From: Nitrospira sp.
GTDB taxonomy: Bacteria; Nitrospirota; Nitrospiria; Nitrospirales; Nitrospiraceae
Direction: 5' to 3'
NCBI GenBank assembly: GCA_024998705.1
Contig: JACOEF010000339.1
Span: 1-6,215 of the forward strand
DNA: 6,215 nucleotides
Below the pieces are notes generated by a model. The model was not told the origin of the DNA, ran no database searches, and worked only from the letters and a program-made list of their open reading frames with translations. Positions 1-6,215 of this stretch are shown one piece after another. How positions within the stretch are numbered: the stretch's first letter is position 1; each line of letters starts with the position of its first letter. Both the position numbers and the translations under genes were made by a program.

Positions 1-785
1 CGGATGGGTTCGGTGCCGCCTGGGCCATTTGGCGGCGCTACCCCAACGCAGCATACCGCCCCGTCAAACATGGCGAGGGCCCGCCGGCAGACCTGGCCGG
101 CCATCATATTGTCATCGTGGATTTCAGTTACGCCCGGCCGATCCTCGAAGCCATCGCCAAAGACGCAGCCAGCCTGGTGGTTCTGGACCATCACATCACC
201 GCCGAACACACGCTGGCCGACCTGCCCTACGCCTACTTTGATCAGAAGAAGTCCGGCGCGGTACTGGGATGGGAATGGGCGCATGATGAACCGGCGCCTT
301 GGCTGCTGCGCTACATTCAGGACAAGGATTTGTGGAACTGGGCGCTCCCGAACAGCCGGGAGATCAGCGCGGCACTGGCTTCATACCCGTTCGATTTTCA
401 CCTCTGGACGAGCTTCGAGCAACCGGAGTTAGAGCGGGACGGTCGAGCGATTCTCCGCTACGAAAACGAACTGGTCACGAAGCTGGCCTCGCACGCAACC
501 ATGGTACAGTTTGAAGGGGCGACCGTGCCCGCGGTTCAAAGCGCCGTCCTCACCAGTCAGATCGGCGAGCGATTGTCCGCCGCACACCCATTCTGCCTCA
601 TCTGGCATGACCGTAACGGACGACGGTACTACAGCATGCGGTCCCGCGAAGAGGGAACCGACGTAGGCTCCATCGCCGCATCATTCGGCGGCGGAGGCCA
701 TACCCATGCGGCCGGATTCTCCATCCCGTTACAGATCGACGGCTCCCTCCCTCCGAATTCACGGCTGCCGAGACCAACGCCGTAA
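1..785 (+). CDS. DHH/DHHA1-family phosphoesterase, 5' end outside window
   Basis: The reading frame is open from the left edge (first full codon at position 3) to a TAA at 783-785, giving 260 visible residues. The first residues, DGFGAAW, match the end of the first DHH-family metal-binding motif (HxDxDG type), so probably only about ten residues are missing. Further motifs are VDFSYA near residues 39-44, LDHH at 61-64 (the family-naming DHH triad), a DKD acidic cluster near 107-109, and the glycine-rich DHHA1 signature GGGGHTHAAGF at 229-239. Members of this superfamily are cytoplasmic, metal-dependent phosphodiesterases, including NrnA/NrnB-type nanoRNases, RecJ and cyclic dinucleotide hydrolases. 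The compact length, without RecJ-type extra domains, fits a small-nucleotide or oligoribonucleotide hydrolase, but the substrate cannot be told from sequence. The GTG at 117 is internal and not the start, because conserved sequence lies upstream. The rhomboid gene follows after 24 bases on the same strand. Confidence 0.88.
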   Translation, partial: DGFGAAWAIWRRYPNAAYRPVKHGEGPPADLAGHHIVIVDFSYARPILEAIAKDAASLVVLDHHITAEHTLADLPYAYFDQKKSGAVLGWEWAHDEPAPWLLRYIQDKDLWNWALPNSREISAALASYPFDFHLWTSFEQPELERDGRAILRYENELVTKLASHATMVQFEGATVPAVQSAVLTSQIGERLSAAHPFCLIWHDRNGRRYYSMRSREEGTDVGSIAASFGGGGHTHAAGFSIPLQIDGSLPPNSRLPRPTP

Positions 786-809
786 CGTGCCTTATCGATA
801 GGGATCGCC

Positions 810-1511
810 ATGCTACCCCTCAATGACGATAACCCGACCGACGACACCCCGGTCGTCACGATTACCTTCATCGTCGTCTGCTGTCTCGTGTTCCTCTACC
901 AAAGTTCGCTGGCTCCGGCTCCCGGGGAAGCGTTTGTATATCAATATGGCGCCATTCCCTCCGTCGTCTTCGGCCACGCCGCACTCCCACCTGAGGTCGC
1001 CGCGGTTCCGGCGTTCGCGACGATACTGACCAGCATGTTCCTGCACGGCAGCTGGATGCACTTGATCGGCAACATGTTGTACCTCTGGGTCTTCGGCAAC
1101 AACATTGAAGACATCATGGGCCATTTCAGATTTATCGTGTTCTACGTCGTGTGCGGCGTCCTGGCGGCATTGAGCCACGCCCTAACCGACCCGACATCCA
1201 CCGTCCCGATGGTGGGGGCAAGCGGAGCGATTTCCGGCGTGTTGGGCGCGTACCTGTTGCTGTTTCCCCACGCCCGGGTGTTGCTACTCGCACCGGTGGT
1301 GGGCACGACCTATGTGCCGGCCGGCATCGTCCTGGGATTCTGGATCGTGATACAGCTCTTGAACGGGGGCGCGAGCCTCGGCTCGCAAGGGGGAGGGGTA
1401 GCGTTCTTCGCGCACATCGGCGGATTCATCGCGGGGATGCTCCTGATCGGCCTATTCAAACGGCCGGAAGTGCGGTTCTTCACACCGGCCAGGACGAGAT
1501 CCTGGCACTAG
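810..1511 (+). CDS. Rhomboid-family intramembrane serine protease
   Basis: This 233-residue polytopic membrane protein should cleave transmembrane segments of other proteins within the inner membrane. The catalytic features are all present: Ser138 in GASGA (136-140), the second dyad member His202 in AHIGG, and the HxxxN pair His84/Asn88 that forms the oxyanion region in rhomboids such as GlpG. Hydrophobic segments lie near 15-33, 83-96, 104-122, 137-152, 168-184 and 195-216, giving the basic six-helix core with no large extra domain and no separate signal peptide. The N-terminus (DDNPTDDTPVVT) resembles the short cytoplasmic lead of many bacterial rhomboids. The ATG at 810 has an AGGGA-type ribosome binding site five bases upstream (800-804). 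The gene probably shares a transcript with the DHH phosphoesterase 24 bases upstream. Its stop lies only 18 bases from the stop of the convergent kinase gene, with no obvious terminator between. The natural substrate is unknown. Confidence 0.93.
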   Translation: MLPLNDDNPTDDTPVVTITFIVVCCLVFLYQSSLAPAPGEAFVYQYGAIPSVVFGHAALPPEVAAVPAFATILTSMFLHGSWMHLIGNMLYLWVFGNNIEDIMGHFRFIVFYVVCGVLAALSHALTDPTSTVPMVGASGAISGVLGAYLLLFPHARVLLLAPVVGTTYVPAGIVLGFWIVIQLLNGGASLGSQGGGVAFFAHIGGFIAGMLLIGLFKRPEVRFFTPARTRSWH

Positions 1512-1529
1512 TACGGCCCACTCAGCGGC

Positions 1530-3392
1530 TCACACGTCCAGCAACTCACGGATTTTTCCAGCCAGGTCATGCTGCCGATAGGGCTGCTGCAGAAAATATT
1601 TCTTATTGACCCGATGACTGGCGATCGTGTCGTCCGAAAATCCGGACACGAAGAGCGCCTTCATCTTGGGATGTTGGAGCACCAGACGCTTAGCCAATTC
1701 TCGACCGCTGATCTCCGGCATGGAGAGATGGCTGACCGTGAGGTGGATCGGTCCATGATGCTGTTGAGCCACCAGCAGGGCCTCCACGGCCGATCCCGCC
1801 TCCAACACATGGTACCGATGACTCTGCAGCGTTGATGAGGCCAGCCTTCGAGTGATCTCGTCTTCCTCCACCAACAACACGGTCTCCGCGCCCTTCGACA
1901 GCGCTTCGCTTAGTACTCTCGTGTCCCGCACCACCCCGTTCCGTTCAACCAAGGGGAAGTAGACGCGCACCGTCGTGCCTTGCCCAGGTTGACTCTGCAC
2001 CTCCACCGTTCCCCCGTACTGCCGAACGATGCCGTATACCACTGTCAACCCCAGCCCGGTGTGAGTTTCCTTGGTGGAAAAGAACGGCTCGAACATCTGC
2101 GATTGCACATCCAAATTCATCCCGCCGCCGCTATCGCTCACGGCAATGCGTGCCATGCGCTTGCGGGGATTCTTTTCCAGTTGCTCAGCCGGGAGTAATT
2201 CACCAGTGACCACTTCCAGGACGATCTCCACGCGCCCCGTCTTCGGCATCGCATCCCGCGCATTGGCCACCAGGTGCAGCAACACTTGCTCCAGCCGATC
2301 GTGTCCGATTTCCACCAACACCGGGGCCGAATCGTTCGCCACCCGGATGTCGATACGACCGGGCAGCACCGCTTGAAACGTCTCCCGCATCGACTCAATC
2401 TCCGCACCCAGCGACAGGGTGTCTCTGATCGACGTCTCGTGAACGCGGAGCGCCAACAGTTGCGCGGTCAGGGTTGCCGCCCGTTCTCCGCTTCGGAAAA
2501 TCTCTTCCACAGGACGCTGCAACGGATCATCAGGCTTCAGCTTGGAACCAATCACTCCCGTCTGATTGCCGATCACCGCCAAGACCTGGTTAAACTCGTT
2601 GGCCAGTTTGGAGGCCAGACGGCCGACCGCCTCAAACTTTTGAGCTTCCCGCAGCTGCCGCTCTAGTCCGGTCCGTTCCACCATGCCCTGCCGAATTTCC
2701 TGATTCGCGCGGGAAAGCCCCTGCTTCAGTCCCTGCACCCGGGTTTCGAGTTGTGTCCGTCGTTCCTCCAACACCTGCTCAGACTGTTTCAATCCCTGCA
2801 CATTTTCGCGCAACAGACGATTCCGCCGGCGCTCAGCGGCGACCGTCTCCAGTGTGACTCCATAAAAGACCGACATGATCAGCAACACGGGAATGCCGAG
2901 CAGATGTTCCACCGCCAGCGTACCCGACTGCATCGCATGCTCATAGACCAACACACCATACCCGCCACAAATGATCACCGACAGTCCCAGCAGCTGCCGG
3001 AGCGAGGGTGTCGATGAGGCGATTAAGAGGAGGAGAAAATAGGTGAGATAGAGTTCCGAGCTGGCCGTCCCCGACAGATAAATCGTTCCCGTCACCAACA
3101 ACGTATTGAGGCTGATCAAGGCACCGGGAAACCAGGTGCTCTCGAGCAGCGTCCGCGGCAACAACATGATGCCGCAGCTGATCAGGATCAACCCGATCGC
3201 CACCAGACGGCTCACGGCCTGCCCGTAGATCGTCTCGCTGCTCACCAACAATTCGTACGCAAGAATCCCCGCAACCAGACTCTGCAGGAACATCGTGCGT
3301 ATGCGCGAATGGTTGAGGAACCGGCCCAGTCCCTGTGTGGTCTGGTGCCGCCCGGTTTGATCGAGTTCGGAAGAGGAAAGTGGAACGCTCAC
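1530..3392 (-). CDS. Membrane-bound hybrid histidine kinase with degenerate phosphoacceptor sites
   Basis: This 620-residue protein has six hydrophobic segments (about 34-52, 62-78, 91-107, 113-128, 134-151, 164-182), then a charged coiled coil (184-250), a HisKA-like dimerisation region (247-315), a HATPase domain (about 360-481) and a receiver domain (503-620). There is no periplasmic or PAS sensor, so any input is probably sensed through the membrane region. VQGLKQ occurs twice in the coiled coil (198-203 and 219-224), exactly three heptads apart. ATP-binding motifs are present: N-box Asn377, DSGGG at 420-424, FEPFFSTK at 434-441, TGLGL at 445-449. The H-box reads LANEFNQ, with Asn265 where the phosphorylated His normally is. 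The receiver reads VSHLSMP with His555 in place of the Asp, and FLQQP with Gln603 in place of the Lys. It starts with GTG at 3392; an in-frame TGA lies six codons upstream and an AAGG sits about 12 bases before the start. No response regulator gene is adjacent. The architecture is clear, but its signalling chemistry is doubtful. Confidence 0.9.
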   Translation of the reverse strand: MSVPLSSSELDQTGRHQTTQGLGRFLNHSRIRTMFLQSLVAGILAYELLVSSETIYGQAVSRLVAIGLILISCGIMLLPRTLLESTWFPGALISLNTLLVTGTIYLSGTASSELYLTYFLLLLIASSTPSLRQLLGLSVIICGGYGVLVYEHAMQSGTLAVEHLLGIPVLLIMSVFYGVTLETVAAERRRNRLLRENVQGLKQSEQVLEERRTQLETRVQGLKQGLSRANQEIRQGMVERTGLERQLREAQKFEAVGRLASKLANEFNQVLAVIGNQTGVIGSKLKPDDPLQRPVEEIFRSGERAATLTAQLLALRVHETSIRDTLSLGAEIESMRETFQAVLPGRIDIRVANDSAPVLVEIGHDRLEQVLLHLVANARDAMPKTGRVEIVLEVVTGELLPAEQLEKNPRKRMARIAVSDSGGGMNLDVQSQMFEPFFSTKETHTGLGLTVVYGIVRQYGGTVEVQSQPGQGTTVRVYFPLVERNGVVRDTRVLSEALSKGAETVLLVEEDEITRRLASSTLQSHRYHVLEAGSAVEALLVAQQHHGPIHLTVSHLSMPEISGRELAKRLVLQHPKMKALFVSGFSDDTIASHRVNKKYFLQQPYRQHDLAGKIRELLDV

Positions 3393-3543
3393 AACCCGTA
3401 CCCGCCTTCAGTGGAAGAATGTGAAGCCGGCTAGGACATCAGCAAGTCCTATACCCTGCATTCACCCGGACAAATCTTCGCAAATTCAAGGACGGCAGAT
3501 TCGAGAGTGGCCATGAACGGCCGGAACGATCTCATCGCCTCAC

Positions 3544-3573
3544 AAAAACGAACAGGCGCACGCTACTGGCGCC
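3544..3573 (-). terminator. Possible weak terminator downstream of purK
   Basis: On the minus strand, about 77 bases after the purK stop, a five-base-pair GC stem (GGCGC at 3573-3569 with GCGCC at 3559-3555, nine-base loop) is followed by a T-rich run ending in five T (3548-3544). The stem is short and the T run starts several bases late, so this is a weak candidate for ending the purE-purK transcript before the kinase gene. The rest of the 257-base gap (3393-3649) shows no convincing gene or promoter; the kinase promoter must lie here if it is not read through from purK. Confidence 0.3.
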
Positions 3574-3649
3574 GCGAGAACGGATGCCAATGAGCAGTAT
3601 CGGCAGGAGCACTACACGCGCACGACGAGCGGAATCTACGACCACCCAA

Positions 3650-4816
3650 CTAGAGGCACGTGCCGGAAAGGCGCGACCGGAAGGCCGACGCTTTCATCAG
3701 AGCCTCATCGCGGGTCGGGGCAAGAAAGCTGATGTGTCCCATTTTGCGTTTCGCGCGGATCGTACGTTTTCCATAGAGATGCACCACCGCTCCGGATTCA
3801 CGGAGCACCTCCTGCACTCCGGGCGATTCCGTGGCGAGTCGCACGTCATCACCGATCAGGTTGACCATGACCGCAGGAGTCAGCAGCCGCACCTCCCCCA
3901 GTGGCAAACCACAGAGCGTACGGACCTGCTGTTCAAACTGCGACACCGTACAGGCGTCCAACGAATAGTGGCCTGAATTATGGGGCCTAGGCGCCACTTC
4001 GTTGATCAACAATCGGCCGCCGGCCATGAGAAATAACTCCACACAAAACACCCCTATGCCGCCCAAGACCTCGACCGCACGACAGGCCATCGTCGCAGCC
4101 TGATCGGCCACCGTCGCCGACACATCCGCGGGGATCGTACTCTGTCGGAGAATGCCGCCTTCATGAACATTCTCGACGACCGGATACGTCCGCATAGTGC
4201 CCTCCAGACTGCGCACGACCAGAATCGACACTTCGCGTTCGAACGGAAGCCAGGCCTCCAGAATCCATCGCAACCCGGGACGCATGTTCCGCACCAAGTC
4301 CTGCTGCACCATGGCGCACTCCTCGGCACGAGCGATCTTCCACTGTCCCTTGCCATCATACCCGGCCGTCGCGGTCTTGCAGATGAGCGGGTATCCGAGC
4401 ACCGTCTGGCGACCGAGTTCCTCCGGCGACGAGATCGCATGAAACGTCGGAACAGACAATCCATGAGTCTGAAGAAAGGTCTTCTGTTCGATTCGATCCT
4501 GACTCACACGAAGGACTTGGCTCGATGGTCGAACCGGCACCTCGCGCTTTAATTGCTCGCACAATTCAGCCGGTACATTTTCCCATTCATAGGTCACAGC
4601 ACGAACGCGCCGGTCAAAATCCTGACGCGCGGAAGAGTCTGTAAATGGTTGGATGAAGGAATGATCGGCCAGCCGATGAGCGGGCGCGTCAGGGTCGGGG
4701 TCCCAGACCGCAATGGCGTATCCGAGACGCCGGGCCGCGGTGGCAAACATGGCTCCGAGTTGTCCGCCTCCCAGCACACCCAACGTCGCGCCGGGATCGA
4801 TGACCGTCACGTTCAC
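3650..4816 (-). CDS. purK: N5-carboxyaminoimidazole ribonucleotide synthase (PurK)
   Basis: PurK is a cytoplasmic ATP-grasp enzyme that carboxylates 5-aminoimidazole ribonucleotide (AIR) with bicarbonate and ATP to give N5-CAIR, which PurE then uses. The 388 residues are near full family length (E. coli PurK is 355). Visible signatures are the N-terminal GVLGGGQLG (13-21), the YEWENVP segment (76-82), the ATP-grasp loop [13 protein letters not shown] (147-159), the metal and substrate segment [15 protein letters not shown] (271-285), and a C-terminal [16 protein letters not shown] stretch (346-361) typical of the family. No key motif is missing. The start is GTG at 4816, inside a GTGA overlap with the purE stop. 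No strong ribosome binding site precedes it, so translation is probably coupled to purE. An alternative GTG two codons further in (4810) would change little. The order purE-purK is the common bacterial arrangement. Confidence 0.96.
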   Translation of the reverse strand: MNVTVIDPGATLGVLGGGQLGAMFATAARRLGYAIAVWDPDPDAPAHRLADHSFIQPFTDSSARQDFDRRVRAVTYEWENVPAELCEQLKREVPVRPSSQVLRVSQDRIEQKTFLQTHGLSVPTFHAISSPEELGRQTVLGYPLICKTATAGYDGKGQWKIARAEECAMVQQDLVRNMRPGLRWILEAWLPFEREVSILVVRSLEGTMRTYPVVENVHEGGILRQSTIPADVSATVADQAATMACRAVEVLGGIGVFCVELFLMAGGRLLINEVAPRPHNSGHYSLDACTVSQFEQQVRTLCGLPLGEVRLLTPAVMVNLIGDDVRLATESPGVQEVLRESGAVVHLYGKRTIRAKRKMGHISFLAPTRDEALMKASAFRSRLSGTCL

Positions 4817-5367
4817 GGTCGGCGGCTCATTCGGGAACTTCTGCCCATCCGCAAGGGAGGAGACAATCGGGCATCGTCCTGTGAGTCGAGCACCGACTGG
4901 GTTTGATTGGCGCGAAACCGTTCGACACGTTGTCTGATGGCGGCCGACCGGAGCCCGAGTATTTGCGCGGCCAGGATGGCGGCATTTTCAGCGCCCCCGA
5001 TGGCCACCGTCGCAACCGGGATGCCCCGAGGCATCTGCACGATCGACAACAACGAGTCCAACCCCCGGAGGTTCTCCGTGGGGATGGGCACCCCGATCAC
5101 CGGTAGAGAGGTCTTCGCCGCCAGCATGCCGGGAAGATGAGCGGCACCGCCGGCGCCGGCAATAATCACTTGAATACCCCGATCGATCGCCTGCTCCGCA
5201 TAGGCAAAGAGACGATCCGGGGTACGATGCGCGGAGACCACGAGCAGTTCGTTGGGAATTCCGAGCTCGTTCAGCATGGCTACCGCCTTCTCAAGGATGG
5301 GAAAATCCGACTTGCTGCCGCCTAACACTCCGACGGACGCGCGGGCTGCCGAGCTGTTTTTTGACAT
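4813..5367 (-). CDS. purE: N5-carboxyaminoimidazole ribonucleotide mutase (PurE, class I)
   Basis: PurE moves the carboxyl group of N5-CAIR to carbon 4 to give CAIR in de novo purine synthesis; it acts in the cytoplasm, usually as an octamer. Family signatures are GGSKSD (16-21, phosphate binding), SAHRTP (45-50, with the catalytic His) and [10 protein letters not shown] (71-80), then [15 protein letters not shown], which packs at the active site. The partner purK next door indicates class I (N5-CAIR mutase) rather than class II (AIR carboxylase). I place the start at ATG 5367, where AAAGGTGG sits eight bases upstream. A GTG four codons earlier (5379) lacks a properly spaced ribosome binding site. 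The protein is 184 residues against about 165-170 for many family members. The excess is a C-terminal tail of roughly 30 residues rich in Arg and Ser, with no recognised domain. The stop codon overlaps the purK start by four bases. Confidence 0.96.
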   Translation of the reverse strand: MSKNSSAARASVGVLGGSKSDFPILEKAVAMLNELGIPNELLVVSAHRTPDRLFAYAEQAIDRGIQVIIAGAGGAAHLPGMLAAKTSLPVIGVPIPTENLRGLDSLLSIVQMPRGIPVATVAIGGAENAAILAAQILGLRSAAIRQRVERFRANQTQSVLDSQDDARLSPPLRMGRSSRMSRRP

Positions 5368-5384
5368 GCGCGAGGCCACCTTTG
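5368..5384 (-). promoter_or_regulatory. purE ribosome binding site that decides the start
   Basis: On the minus strand the sequence AAAGGTGG (5383-5376) lies eight bases before ATG 5367. It overlaps the alternative GTG at 5377-5379, so that GTG would sit inside its own binding site. This favours the ATG as the real purE start. Confidence 0.6.
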
Positions 5385-5409
5385 GCTGAAGGAAAGAATG
5401 ATGCGGCGC

Positions 5410-5439
5410 ACCTTAGCCCTTCTCCTGTCACAGGGTCAA
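5410..5439 (-). promoter_or_regulatory. Candidate sigma-70 promoter for purE-purK
   Basis: Minus strand: a -35 element TTGACC (5439-5434, five of six consensus bases), an 18-base spacer and a weak -10 TAAGGT (5415-5410). This predicts transcription starting near 5403 and a leader of roughly 35 bases before the purE ATG. The -10 matches only three of six consensus bases, so the call rests mostly on the -35 and the position. Confidence 0.4.
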
Positions 5440-5449
5440 GCCGCGCCCC

Positions 5450-5462
5450 GACGGAACCCGTC
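5450..5462. promoter_or_regulatory. Short dyad between the divergent promoters
   Basis: GACGG-AAC-CCGTC is a perfect five-base inverted repeat with a three-base centre. It lies between the -35 elements of the two divergent candidate promoters (5434-5439 and 5469-5474), almost at their midpoint. Its position would suit an operator serving both genes, but a repeat this short can occur by chance and I do not recognise the binding protein. Confidence 0.25.
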
Positions 5463-5468
5463 ATTGAA

Positions 5469-5498
5469 TTGACCAAGTCCTTCGCAATCCACTATGAT
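5469..5498 (+). promoter_or_regulatory. Candidate sigma-70 promoter for the adaptor gene
   Basis: Plus strand: TTGACC (5469-5474) and TATGAT (5493-5498), each five of six consensus bases, separated by 18 bases. Transcription would start near 5505, about 40 bases before the GTG start of the membrane fusion protein gene. This is the best promoter-like sequence in the window. Confidence 0.6.
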
Positions 5499-5543
5499 AC
5501 GCTGTGCTCGGTGTCATGATTGACCGGGCCCGGGAGAGAACAC

Positions 5544-6215
5544 GTGCAGCGAATTCGTGAAGGGCTCAAGAGTAGACTTCGCTCCCTCGTCACCCAGCGC
5601 ACCGGCCTGGATGAAATGGCGGTCGATGACCTCGCGACCTCGACCAAGCTCCAGTCGTGGGAAGCCGTCCAAATTCCCGAGCGTCTGCGGTTTTCGTCCC
5701 GACTGGCCATTCTTCTCGTTGCCTTCTTCATTCTCATCGTCGCCTTCGTGCCCTGGACCCAGACCATCACGGTGACCGGCCAGTTGTCGGCCTATACCCC
5801 CTTCGAACGACCTCAGGACGTCGAGGCACAAATCACCCGCCGCATCAGGAAATGGCACATCTTCGAAGGCGTGCGGGTGAAAACCGGCGATGTGATTCTC
5901 GAACTGGACGACTACGACCCGAACTTCATGGCCCCGGATCTCTTGAGCCTCCTCGAACAACGCAAGAAAGCGCTGGAGGACACCAGGAAGGCGGCGTTGA
6001 GCCGCGCCGATCAGCTCGATAAGCGGATCAAAGAAATGCAAAACCTTGTGAAGGCCGCCGTCCCTTCCGCAGGCGCCCGCGTCCTCGAGGCCGAAAGCAA
6101 GGTGCGCGAAGCGAGACAGAAAATCGAAGCCTCCAAGATCGCCGTCGCCACGGCCGAACTCAACGTCGAGCGACACCAGCAGCTGGCACAACAAGGCCTG
6201 GTCTCCCAACGCGAA
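5544..6215 (+). CDS. HlyD-type membrane fusion (periplasmic adaptor) protein, 3' end outside window
   Basis: The frame opens at GTG 5544 and runs uninterrupted to the right edge (224 residues visible). The start is supported by GGGAGAG (5532-5538) five bases upstream and by an in-frame TGA at 5517. The layout is a cytoplasmic N-terminus of about 50 residues and one membrane anchor (52-71, LAILLVAFFILIVAFVPW). A biotinyl/lipoyl-like half-motif follows (about 78-125, with FEGVRVKTGDVILELDD corresponding to the usual EGxxVKkGdxLaxLD), then a long charged alpha-helical hairpin (about 131-217) ending in LAQQGLVSQRE, a phrase typical of these adaptors. Such proteins bridge an inner-membrane transporter (ABC, RND or MFS) to an outer-membrane channel to export proteins, peptides or small molecules. 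The long cytoplasmic lead resembles type I secretion adaptors, but the transporter partner would lie beyond the window and the cargo cannot be inferred. The gene is divergent from purE. Confidence 0.85.
   Translation, partial: MQRIREGLKSRLRSLVTQRTGLDEMAVDDLATSTKLQSWEAVQIPERLRFSSRLAILLVAFFILIVAFVPWTQTITVTGQLSAYTPFERPQDVEAQITRRIRKWHIFEGVRVKTGDVILELDDYDPNFMAPDLLSLLEQRKKALEDTRKAALSRADQLDKRIKEMQNLVKAAVPSAGARVLEAESKVREARQKIEASKIAVATAELNVERHQQLAQQGLVSQRE

Noticed and set aside
813..1178. Minus-strand open frame opposite the rhomboid gene
   Set aside because: It overlaps a clear rhomboid gene with intact catalytic residues, and its translation has a composition typical of antisense reading in GC-rich DNA.
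1512..1529. Bidirectional terminator between the convergent rhomboid and kinase genes
   Set aside because: The 18-base gap holds no stem with a T tract on either strand; the transcripts probably overlap.
1530..3392. Kinase gene as a decaying pseudogene
   Set aside because: The frame is intact over 620 codons, with preserved membrane segments, coiled coil and ATP-binding motifs. Substitutions at the phosphoacceptor sites alone do not show decay.
3432..3451. Six-base-pair stem (TAGGAC / GTCCTA, eight-base loop) upstream of the kinase gene
   Set aside because: It is short, has no T tract and matches no riboswitch or operator I know; chance is likely.
3584..3976. Plus-strand open frame (130 codons) across the purK 3' end
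   Set aside because: Most of it is antisense to purK, and its translation shows no domain or plausible ribosome binding site.
4813..5379. Upstream GTG start for purE at 5379
   Set aside because: It lies within the AAAGGTGG element that is well spaced for the ATG at 5367, and has no suitable ribosome binding site of its own.
5514..6209. Long minus-strand open frame (231 codons) opposite the adaptor gene
   Set aside because: It is a shadow of the plus-strand frame, which has a membrane anchor, lipoyl-like motif, good ribosome binding site and promoter. The minus-strand translation shows no recognisable domain.

Overview
This 6.2 kb window is ordinary-looking, gene-dense, GC-rich bacterial chromosome. 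It holds six protein-coding genes, two of them cut by the window edges. There is no RNA gene, insertion sequence, CRISPR array or sign of recent transfer. The gene content, the GTG start codons and the style of the hybrid kinase would fit a Nitrospira-like (Nitrospirota) bacterium. That is an impression from the proteins, not something a marker here proves.

Layout, left to right. (1) Positions 1-785, plus strand: the 3' portion of a DHH/DHHA1-family phosphoesterase gene. (2) Positions 810-1511, plus strand: a rhomboid intramembrane serine protease with its catalytic residues intact, 24 bases downstream and probably in the same transcript. (3) Positions 1530-3392, minus strand: a six-helix membrane protein with coiled coil, histidine kinase core and receiver domain, converging on the rhomboid gene with only 18 bases between stop codons. 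(4) Positions 3650-5367, minus strand: the purine biosynthesis pair purE-purK, overlapping by four bases (GTGA). (5) Positions 5368-5543: a short divergent intergenic region with back-to-back candidate promoters. (6) From 5544 to the right edge, plus strand: the N-terminal part of a HlyD-type membrane fusion (periplasmic adaptor) protein.

How the genes work together. PurK makes N5-carboxyaminoimidazole ribonucleotide from AIR, ATP and bicarbonate, and PurE rearranges it to CAIR, so these two form one step pair of de novo purine synthesis. The other genes show no pathway link to purines. The adaptor probably begins an export operon that continues beyond the window.

The most unusual item is the kinase. 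Its ATP-binding motifs look intact, but the phosphoacceptor His of the H-box reads as Asn. In the fused receiver the phosphoacceptor Asp reads as His and the conserved Lys as Gln. It therefore looks like a full-length, maintained hybrid pseudokinase rather than a normal two-component sensor. I found no other candidate for a new system.
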